12,987 nt of DNA from Cyanobium sp. NIES-981. GTDB taxonomy: Bacteria; Cyanobacteriota; Cyanobacteriia; PCC-6307; Cyanobiaceae. Numbering within the stretch: position 1 is the stretch's first letter; each line of letters opens with the position of its first letter. A model generated the notes under the pieces. The model was not told the origin of the DNA. It did no database searches and saw nothing but the letters and a program-made list of their open reading frames with translations. Positions 6,545-11,948 of the stretch are shown here, piece by piece. The translations under genes were made by a program, and so were the position numbers. Location: contig CAMDSS010000034.1 of NCBI GenBank assembly GCA_945907085.1, forward strand, positions 1 through 12,987, read 5' to 3'.

Positions 6545-7750
6545 TTGCCCCGATCCAGCACCCGGCGTGATTCCCCAGCGGCTGGCGTGCAAGCCAGTGC
6601 TGCCCAAGGCTTACTGCCCCTGCCATGGCACCTTTGGCCCGCTGAGGCCCGCCTCGTGCTCGGCATGGTGGCCCTCTGGAGCGTGGTGGGCGTCCTGGTG
6701 CTCACCTCCTCCAGCTGGTGGGTTGCCGAACGGGAGATGGGCGATGCCGCCTACTACCTCAAGCGCCAATTGATTTGGATGGTGGCCAGCTGGGGCCTGC
6801 TTTGGCTCGGCCTCCGCACCAGCCTGCGCCGCTGGCTGCACATCGCCCCCATGGCCCTGTTGATTTGCCTTCTGATGGTGGCCGCCACCTTGGTGGTAGG
6901 CAGCACCGTGAATGGGGCAAGCCGTTGGCTGGTGATTGGGCCGATCCAAATTCAACCCTCGGAACTGGTCAAACCCTTTGTGGTGCTCCAAGGGGCATCC
7001 CTCTTCGCCCATTGGAAACGCAGTGGCAGCGACCAAAAACTGCTTTGGCTCGGCATCCTAGGGGCCTTAATCCTGCTGATTCTCAAGCAGCCCAACCTCA
7101 GCACCGCTGCCCTCATTGGCCTGCTGCTGTGGCTGATGGCCTTGGCCGGCGGCCTTTCCAAAACCCTCCTACTTGGTGCCGCCGGAGCAGGAGGCCTGGT
7201 GGGTACGGCGAGCATCTTGCTCAATGAATACCAACGCATACGCGTGATCTCCTTTCTCAACCCTTGGCGCGATGCCCAAGGGGATGGCTACCAGCTTGTG
7301 CAAAGCCTGCTGGCCATTGGCTCCGGCGGCTTCCTCGGCTCCGGCTTTGGACTCTCCACCCAAAAACTGCAGTACCTACCAATCCAGTCCACCGATTTCA
7401 TCTTTGCTGTCTTTGCAGAAGAGTTCGGCTATGTGGGTTCGGTGGTGCTGCTCCTCTTCCTGCTGCTGTTTGGCTTTGTGGGGCTACGCATTGCCCTGCA
7501 ATGCCGCACCAACCAGCAACGGCTGATCGCGATTGGCTGCACCACGATCCTGGTGGGCCAATCCATCCTCAACATTGCCGTTGCCAGTGGCGCCATGCCC
7601 ACCACGGGCCTGCCCCTGCCGCTGATCAGTTACGGCGGCAACTCCCTGATGGCCAGCCTGCTGATTTGCGGCCTGCTGTTGCGTTGCTCCCTGGAGGGCA
7701 GTGGCCTCTCCCCCACCCCCAGACGTCACCGGCCCGCAGCCGCCCGATAG
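6545..7750 (+). CDS. ftsW: Septal peptidoglycan glycosyltransferase FtsW (SEDS family)
   Basis: A 401-residue polytopic membrane protein of the SEDS family, which polymerises lipid II into glycan strands at the division septum together with a class B penicillin-binding protein. Visible hallmarks are NGASRWLVIGPIQIQPSELV (123-142), LKQPNLSTA (180-188), GDGYQLVQSLLAIGSGGF (246-263), the STDFIF motif with the conserved Asp284, and TTGLPLPLISYGG (353-365). Many hydrophobic helices are evident, consistent with about ten. FtsW is preferred over its paralogue RodA from the SSSWWV start of the domain and the neighbourhood; RodA remains a lesser possibility. No ATG precedes the first helix: the start is probably TTG 6545 or GTG 6587, neither with a good Shine-Dalgarno. 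It is the first of three tightly packed genes (ftsW-ccdA-ccs1), and the apcABC terminator lies just upstream. Confidence 0.93.
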   Translation: MPRSSTRRDSPAAGVQASAAQGLLPLPWHLWPAEARLVLGMVALWSVVGVLVLTSSSWWVAEREMGDAAYYLKRQLIWMVASWGLLWLGLRTSLRRWLHIAPMALLICLLMVAATLVVGSTVNGASRWLVIGPIQIQPSELVKPFVVLQGASLFAHWKRSGSDQKLLWLGILGALILLILKQPNLSTAALIGLLLWLMALAGGLSKTLLLGAAGAGGLVGTASILLNEYQRIRVISFLNPWRDAQGDGYQLVQSLLAIGSGGFLGSGFGLSTQKLQYLPIQSTDFIFAVFAEEFGYVGSVVLLLFLLLFGFVGLRIALQCRTNQQRLIAIGCTTILVGQSILNIAVASGAMPTTGLPLPLISYGGNSLMASLLICGLLLRCSLEGSGLSPTPRRHRPAAAR

Positions 7751-7759
7751 GCTGGATCG

Positions 7760-8500
7760 ATGATCAGCTTTGGGCCCCAACTGGCCGATTGGGCCCGCAC
7801 CAGCGAGACCTTGCTGCAACAGTCCCTGGCCTCTCCCACCCCCACCACCTTGGCGGTGGTTTTCGCCGGTGGCCTGCTCACCAGCCTGGGGCCCTGTTCC
7901 CTGTCTCTGCTGCCGGTCACCCTGGCCTATTTGGCCGGATTCGGCGCCGCCGTAGCCGATGGACAGCGGCGCCCATCCCCTTGGCAAAGGAGCTTGAGCT
8001 TTGCCGCCGGCATCGTGGCGTCCCTGGTTTTACTGGGGCTGGTGAGCGGACTGCTCGGCCGCATCTATGGACAAATTCCTGGCCTCATCCCCACCATCGT
8101 GGCGGTATTGGCCCTGTTGATGGGTTTCAACCTGCTGGGGGTTCTGAAGATTCCCCTCCCCCCTGGACCAGACCCTGAAATCTGGCGACGCAAGGTGCCC
8201 GCCCCCCTCGCTCCTTTGGCAGCTGGCTTGGCGTTTGGCCTCGCTGCAACCCCATGCACCACGCCGGTCTTGGCGGTGCTGCTGGGCTGGATGGCCCAGA
8301 GCGGTAAGCCGGTGGTTGGCATGGTGCTGCTCACCAGCTTTGGCGCTGGCCAGGTGCTGCCCCTGCTGCTCGCGGGGACGGCGGCGGCAAGCCTGCCGAG
8401 CCTGCTCAACCTCCGCCAGGTGGGCCAGTGGGTGCCCCCCATCAGCGGCGTGATCCTGGTGACCACCGGAGCCCTAACCCTGGTGGCCCAATGGCTATGA
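7760..8500 (+). CDS. ccdA: Cytochrome c biogenesis thiol-disulfide transporter CcdA
   Basis: A 246-residue integral membrane protein that passes reducing equivalents across the thylakoid or plasma membrane to keep apocytochrome c haem-binding cysteines reduced (System II maturation). The two redox cysteines are visible as Cys46 in SLGPCSLSLLP and Cys166 in AATPCTTPVLA, in two pseudo-symmetric halves of three helices each. An N-terminal stretch of about 28 residues precedes the first helix, as in cyanobacterial CcdA. The ATG lies 9 nt after the ftsW stop, which suggests co-transcription and perhaps coupling, and ccs1 follows 10 nt after its stop. Its partners are Ccs1 next door and CcsA, which is not in this window. 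Confidence 0.96.
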   Translation: MISFGPQLADWARTSETLLQQSLASPTPTTLAVVFAGGLLTSLGPCSLSLLPVTLAYLAGFGAAVADGQRRPSPWQRSLSFAAGIVASLVLLGLVSGLLGRIYGQIPGLIPTIVAVLALLMGFNLLGVLKIPLPPGPDPEIWRRKVPAPLAPLAAGLAFGLAATPCTTPVLAVLLGWMAQSGKPVVGMVLLTSFGAGQVLPLLLAGTAAASLPSLLNLRQVGQWVPPISGVILVTTGALTLVAQWL

Positions 8501-8510
8501 AGGCACACCA

Positions 8511-9800
8511 ATGAAACCTCTCCTCCGGTTGGCGTCCTGGATCTCCGACCTGCGCCTCGCCATTGGCCTGCTGCTGGTGATCGCCGTTGCCAGTGGGATC
8601 GGGACCGCCATTCCCCAAAAAGAAAGCGACGCCTTCTACCACCAGCTCTATGACGGCCAACCCTGGCTGGGGCTGATCAAAGGGGATGGGGTGCTGGCGC
8701 TCCAGCTCGATCACATTTATTCGAGCAGTTGGTTTTTAGGCCTGCTGGCCTGGCTGGCCCTATCCCTGCTGCTCTGCAGCTGGCGCCGTCAATGGCCCGC
8801 CCTGCAAAACGCCATGCGCTGGGTGGATTACCAATCACCGCGGCAACTCAGCAAGCTGAGCGTGGCCGAAACCGTGGCCAGCCAAAGGCCAGCCGCCAGC
8901 CTGGTGCAGCTGGAAGGGATGCTGAAGGCCCAGGGCTGGAAGATCCAGACTCACCCAGGCAGGCTTGCGGCCCGCAAGGGCCTGCTGGGCAGGGTCGGGC
9001 CGATGCTCGTCCATGCCGGCATGGTGGTGCTGATGCTGGGCGCCGCCTGGGGCTCCCTGGCTGGCCAGCGCTCCGAGCAATTTCTGGCGCCGGGACGCAC
9101 CCTGGATCTGCTCAACAGCCGCGGCCAAAGCCAATTGGTGGTGGCCCTCGATGGCTTCTCCGTGCAGCGGGATCCGGCCGGCCGGCCGGAACAATTCACC
9201 TCCCAGCTGCGGCTCCTGGATGGCGAGTCAGGTCCCGAGCTCAAGCAGGCCGAAATCAGCGTGAACCATCCCTTGCGCTTCAAGGGAATCACCCTCTATC
9301 AAGCCGACTGGTCGCTCGCGGCCATCACGGTGCAGCTCGGCAAAAGCCCCTTGCTGCAGCTGCCGCTACAGGCCTTCCCCCAACTCGGCGAACAGATCTG
9401 GGGATTGGTGCTTCCCACCCGCCCCGACGGCAGCGAACCGGTCCTGCTCAGCCTCAACAATGAGGCGGGCCCCGTGGACGTCTACGGAGGCGATGGCCAA
9501 CTCCTCGGCCAACTGGTGCCAGGAGGCGCCGCCACAGAGATCAAAGGGCTGCCGATTCGGGTGGCCAGCGTGCTTCCAGCCAGTGGCATCCTGTTGAAAA
9601 AAGATCCCGGCGTGCCCCTGGTCTATGCGGGCTTTGCCATTGCCCTTGCAGGAGGGGGCTTAAGCCTGGTAGCCACCCGCCAGCTCTGGGCCATCGGCGA
9701 GGGGGAGGGGGAGAGCGGCCGGGTGCATGTGGCCGGACTTTGCAACCGCGACCTTCCGTCCTTTGCCCAGGAGCTCCCCCAGTTACTGGGCCAGCTCTAA
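8511..9800 (+). CDS. ccs1: Cytochrome c biogenesis protein Ccs1 (CcsB / ResB family)
   Basis: A 429-residue ResB-family protein, the partner of CcsA in the System II haem delivery and ligation complex for c-type cytochromes such as cytochrome f and c6. Membrane helices are visible at about 15-33, 74-90, 163-182 and 370-388, with His168 in the third (MLVHAGMVVL). The large lumenal domain contains the family segment NHPLRFKGITLYQADW (252-267). The C-terminal tail AGLCNRDLPSFAQELPQL is typical of cyanobacterial Ccs1. AAGG (8500-8503), overlapping the ccdA stop, lies 7 nt before the ATG and supports both the start and translational coupling. The stop codon overlaps the convergent queF stop by 4 nt. 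Confidence 0.95.
   Translation: MKPLLRLASWISDLRLAIGLLLVIAVASGIGTAIPQKESDAFYHQLYDGQPWLGLIKGDGVLALQLDHIYSSSWFLGLLAWLALSLLLCSWRRQWPALQNAMRWVDYQSPRQLSKLSVAETVASQRPAASLVQLEGMLKAQGWKIQTHPGRLAARKGLLGRVGPMLVHAGMVVLMLGAAWGSLAGQRSEQFLAPGRTLDLLNSRGQSQLVVALDGFSVQRDPAGRPEQFTSQLRLLDGESGPELKQAEISVNHPLRFKGITLYQADWSLAAITVQLGKSPLLQLPLQAFPQLGEQIWGLVLPTRPDGSEPVLLSLNNEAGPVDVYGGDGQLLGQLVPGGAATEIKGLPIRVASVLPASGILLKKDPGVPLVYAGFAIALAGGGLSLVATRQLWAIGEGEGESGRVHVAGLCNRDLPSFAQELPQLLGQL
9771..9797. repeat. Inverted repeat at the ccs1/queF convergent junction
   Basis: GAGCT (9771-9775), CCCAG (9778-9782), a TTA loop, CTGGG (9786-9790) and AGCTC (9793-9797) form a symmetrical interrupted hairpin with a CC/CC internal mismatch. 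It ends at the ccs1 stop codon. No T tract follows on either strand, so it is not a canonical intrinsic terminator; a pause, factor-dependent termination or 3'-end protection role is possible. Confidence 0.45.
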
Positions 9801-10210
9801 CAGGGCAGTCGGGTGCCGTGACTCACCCGGACCACGGTGTGGACATTGCCCCGGGGATGGAAATCAGCCTCGAGTTGCATCCACTGGGGCGCAGCCGCTG
9901 CCACGCAATCATCAAGGATGCGGTTGGCCACTTCCTCGTGGGAGATGGAGCGGTCTCGGTAGCTGTTGACGTAGAGCTTGATCGCCTTGAGCTCCAGCAC
10001 CCGGGGGCCCGGTTGGTAGATCAAGCGCAACACCGCGAAATCGGGATAACCCGAAAACGGGCACTTGCAAGTGAACTCAGGCAGCTCAATGGCCACCTCG
10101 TAGGGACGTCCGGGACGGGGGTTCTCAAAACAGATCAGTTCCGCATCGGAAATCGCCCGCTCGCCATAAAGCGGTGTGCGCGTTTGCTCCACCGGTTGCT
10201 CCCTATCCAT
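9797..10210 (-). CDS. queF: NADPH-dependent 7-cyano-7-deazaguanine reductase QueF (type I, short form)
   Basis: A 137-residue enzyme that reduces the nitrile preQ0 to the amine preQ1 in queuosine biosynthesis. The catalytic cysteine is Cys50 in FTCKCPFSGYPDFA, and the proton-donor aspartate is Asp57, seven residues later as in Bacillus subtilis QueF (Cys55/Asp62). The QueF motif appears as LELKAIKLYVNSYRDR (72-87). The C terminus HPRGNVHTVVRVSHG is typical. The length matches the unimodular type I family rather than the fused type II form. The ATG at 10210 lies only 32 nt from the NtcA box of glnB, and no good Shine-Dalgarno precedes it. I see no preQ1 riboswitch in the 139-nt space upstream. 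The gene converges on ccs1 with a 4-nt overlap. Confidence 0.97.
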   Translation of the reverse strand: MDREQPVEQTRTPLYGERAISDAELICFENPRPGRPYEVAIELPEFTCKCPFSGYPDFAVLRLIYQPGPRVLELKAIKLYVNSYRDRSISHEEVANRILDDCVAAAAPQWMQLEADFHPRGNVHTVVRVSHGTRLPC

Positions 10211-10241
10211 GCTTGCGATCGTAGACAGGCCCCCAGGCCAG

Positions 10242-10255
10242 GTAGCCGTTGCTAC
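10242..10255 (+). promoter_or_regulatory. NtcA-binding box upstream of glnB
   Basis: GTAGCCGTTGCTAC is an exact GTA-N8-TAC NtcA consensus. It is 95 nt upstream of the glnB ATG. NtcA, the cyanobacterial nitrogen regulator, is known to control glnB in several cyanobacteria. Confidence 0.8.
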
Positions 10256-10277
10256 GACGACTCCGTCAACCCTCAGG

Positions 10278-10283
10278 CCTAAT
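10278..10283 (+). promoter_or_regulatory. -10 element of the NtcA-dependent glnB promoter
   Basis: CCTAAT matches the last four positions of TATAAT. It begins exactly 22 nt after the end of the NtcA box, the spacing of class II NtcA-activated promoters, where the box replaces the -35. Transcription would begin near 10290, giving a leader of about 60 nt. Confidence 0.6.
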
Positions 10284-10349
10284 GGGTCCTATCCCCTTCC
10301 TTGGGCGGGGATTTCCTGAGAGACTTCTTTTAAAGCCCTAGCTGCTTCC

Positions 10350-10688
10350 ATGAAAAAAATCGAGGCCATCATTCGTCCCTTCAAGTTGGAAGACGTGAAG
10401 ATTGCGCTGGTCAATGCAGGCATCGTGGGCATGACCGTGAGTGAGGTACGCGGTTTTGGCCGCCAGAAAGGCCAGGTCGAGCGCTATCGGGGCTCGGAAT
10501 TCACCGTGGAGTTCCTGCAAAAGCTCAAGCTCGAGATCGTGGTGGATGACAACCAGGTGGACACGGTGGTGTCCGCGGTGCAGGACGCAGCCCGCACTGG
10601 CGAAATCGGCGACGGCAAGATCTTCGTCAGCACCATCGATTCGGTGATTCGGATCCGCACCGGCGATCGCGACAGCGGCGCGATTTAG
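10350..10688 (+). CDS. glnB: Nitrogen regulatory protein PII (GlnB)
   Basis: A 112-residue trimeric signalling protein that binds ATP/ADP and 2-oxoglutarate to report nitrogen/carbon balance. Its cyanobacterial partners include NAG kinase and PipX, which links it to NtcA. The N terminus MKKIEAIIRPFKLEDVKIAL and GMTVSEVRGFGRQKG are nearly invariant. The T-loop carries Ser49 (YRGSEF), the residue phosphorylated in Synechococcus elongatus, but position 51 is Phe instead of the Tyr that is uridylylated in proteobacteria. The B-loop TGEIGDGKIFV and C-loop RIRTGDRD are intact. The start is fixed by the family N terminus; there is no obvious Shine-Dalgarno. An NtcA box with a matching -10 lies upstream, and a strong hairpin with a T run lies 28 nt downstream, inside the convergent tlyA. 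Confidence 0.98.
   Translation: MKKIEAIIRPFKLEDVKIALVNAGIVGMTVSEVRGFGRQKGQVERYRGSEFTVEFLQKLKLEIVVDDNQVDTVVSAVQDAARTGEIGDGKIFVSTIDSVIRIRTGDRDSGAI
10663..10670. repeat. HIP1 octamer GCGATCGC
   Basis: A copy of the cyanobacterial highly iterated palindrome, inside the 3' end of glnB. Confidence 0.85.
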
Positions 10689-10713
10689 GCCCCTCTCAGG
10701 AGCTCGACGCCTT

Positions 10714-11529
10714 TCAGCTGGTGGCCAGGGTGCTGGTCACCAGCTTTTTGATGGCCCCAGCGTCCACGACAGAAGGGCCCTGACCCCGCAGCCAAAGCAA
10801 ATACTCATGGTTGCCGGCTGGCCCCGTAATCGGTGAGGCCACCAAGCCCGCCGCTTCTAAGCCCAGCCCTGCCGCGGCCGCCATCACCCCAGCGATCGCA
10901 TCGGCGTGGGCGTCTGGATCGCGCACCACCCCGCCCTTACCAACCCGGGCCTTACCCACCTCGAACTGGGGTTTCACCAGCACCACCAGCTCCGCCATGG
11001 CCTGGGGCGCCAGCAAGCCCTTGAGGGCTGGCAACACCAGGCCAAGGGAAATGAACGACACATCCGCCACGGCCAAATCGGGCCATGGATCACCCTCGCC
11101 GTAAAGATCAGCGGCGATGAGATGGCGCAGGTTGGTGCGCTCCTTCAGCACCACGCGCCCATCACTGCGCAGGCTCCAGGCCGTTTGGCCATAGCCCACA
11201 TCAATGCCATAGACCCGCTGGGCGCCGTGCTGGAGCAGGCAATCGGTAAAGCCGCCGGTGGAAATTCCCCCATCGATGCACACCCGACCGCCCACCTCCA
11301 GGGGGAAGGCCTCAAGGGCCGCCAGGAGCTTTTCGCCCCCACGCGACACAAACCTGGGCGGATGTTGAACTTGCAGCTCCAGCTCGGGGGCCACGTCGGT
11401 GCCGGGTTTATCGAGCACCTGATCCCCTGAACGCACCCGACCGGCCCGAATCAGCTGCTGGGCCTGCTGGCGCGAGGTCACCAGCCCGCGGGCCAGGAGC
11501 TCCAAATCCAAGCGTTGCTTGCGGGCCAT
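10714..11529 (-). CDS. tlyA: TlyA-type rRNA (cytidine-2'-O)-methyltransferase
   Basis: A 271-residue protein of the TlyA/hemolysin A family, which 2'-O-methylates cytidines in 16S and/or 23S rRNA. An N-terminal S4 RNA-binding domain spans about residues 4-60 (LELLARGLVTSRQQAQQLI). An FtsJ-like SAM domain follows, with motif I CIDGGISTGGFTDCL (84-98) and YGIDVGYGQ (107-115). The K-D-K-E set is visible as Lys67 (RGGEKL), Asp156 (VADVSFIS), Lys186 (LVKPQFE) and Glu242 (GNHEYL), close to the spacing in Mycobacterium TlyA. The start MARKQRLDLELL is chosen by family; the frame is open to an ATG at 11598, but those 23 residues look unlike the family. No clear Shine-Dalgarno is present. The last codons overlap a plus-strand hairpin that probably terminates glnB. 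Haemolysin activity is a historical label and should not be assumed. Confidence 0.95.
   Translation of the reverse strand: MARKQRLDLELLARGLVTSRQQAQQLIRAGRVRSGDQVLDKPGTDVAPELELQVQHPPRFVSRGGEKLLAALEAFPLEVGGRVCIDGGISTGGFTDCLLQHGAQRVYGIDVGYGQTAWSLRSDGRVVLKERTNLRHLIAADLYGEGDPWPDLAVADVSFISLGLVLPALKGLLAPQAMAELVVLVKPQFEVGKARVGKGGVVRDPDAHADAIAGVMAAAAGLGLEAAGLVASPITGPAGNHEYLLWLRGQGPSVVDAGAIKKLVTSTLATS
10716..10749 (+). terminator. Intrinsic terminator of glnB, embedded in the tlyA 3' end
   Basis: A 13-bp stem pairs 10716-10728 with 10733-10745 (one G-T wobble at 10724/10737) around a GGTG loop. Five T residues (10745-10749) follow on the plus strand. It starts 27 nt after the glnB stop and is antisense to the last codons of tlyA. 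No T tract follows in the minus direction, so it should act on glnB transcripts only. Confidence 0.8.
10892..10899. repeat. HIP1 octamer GCGATCGC
   Basis: A second HIP1 copy, inside tlyA. Confidence 0.85.
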
Positions 11530-11610
11530 AGCGCAGGGGTGCGGCTTCAACGCTGCCCGGTTGTGATCAAACCATATGGGAAACGGAATACATTCCAAAC
11601 AAGGGGGCCT

Positions 11611-11627
11611 GCTGGCGGAAAGCCAGC
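11611..11627 (+). other. Small hairpin in the leader of the 72-residue ORF
   Basis: GCTGGC (11611-11616) and GCCAGC (11622-11627) form a perfect 6-bp GC-rich stem with a GGAAA loop, in the 128-nt space between divergent tlyA and the small gene, 17 nt before its Shine-Dalgarno. It could shape the 5' leader; no promoter hexamers can be assigned with confidence in 11530-11610. Confidence 0.35.
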
Positions 11628-11644
11628 TGAAGATGGCCCGATCG

Positions 11645-11650
11645 AAGAGG
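11645..11650 (+). promoter_or_regulatory. Ribosome binding site of the 72-residue ORF
   Basis: AAGAGG ends 7 nt before the ATG at 11658. It is one of the better Shine-Dalgarno sequences in the window, and it is the main support for this small gene being translated. Confidence 0.7.
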
Positions 11651-11657
11651 CAAACCC

Positions 11658-11876
11658 ATGGCCACTTCCCTTCAACGTCGAAACAATCTGCGCTCCAGCA
11701 ACGTGGTGGAGCTGCTGCGGCCGGGCTGCTTTGTGCGGCTGCCCAACCAGCCCCGCGACCTACCCCCGTTCCAGGTGATCCAGTGCCGTGGTGGCCGCTG
11801 CTGGGTGCGTCAACAGAGCTGGGGCAACCTGGTGCATTGGGAAGTGGCCCACCAACAACTCAGCACCGCAGCCTGA
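11658..11876 (+). CDS. Small conserved-looking hypothetical protein, 72 residues
   Basis: I do not recognise a named family. The protein starts MATSLQRRNNLRSSNVVELL and continues with RPGCFVRLPNQPRDLPPFQV, IQCRGGRCWVRQQSWG and HWEVAHQQL. It is basic at the N terminus, has three cysteines (two near RGGRCW), several Trp residues and no membrane segment or signal peptide. The alternating hydrophobic pattern (CFVRL, FQVIQC, CWVRQ) suggests a small beta-barrel fold of SH3 or KOW-like type, which would suit a nucleic-acid or protein-binding role; this is only inference. A good Shine-Dalgarno (AAGAGG, 7 nt upstream) supports expression. It lies divergent from tlyA and 72 nt upstream of purB on the same strand, with no terminator between, so the two may share a transcript. 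Confidence 0.72.
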   Translation: MATSLQRRNNLRSSNVVELLRPGCFVRLPNQPRDLPPFQVIQCRGGRCWVRQQSWGNLVHWEVAHQQLSTAA

Positions 11877-11948
11877 GCCAGGGGATCACCGACCTCCTCC
11901 GATACAGCCGCCCCATACATTGGTGGGGCTGTTGCCACGCGCTGGCCC

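Noticed and set aside
7264..8178. A 304-codon plus-strand open frame across ftsW and ccdA
   Set aside because: It runs out of frame through two well-supported genes, and its Pro/His/Arg-rich product has no family features.
10211..10349. A preQ1 riboswitch upstream of queF
   Set aside because: No short C-rich-loop hairpin with an A-rich tail is visible on the minus strand, and the space is explained by the glnB promoter.
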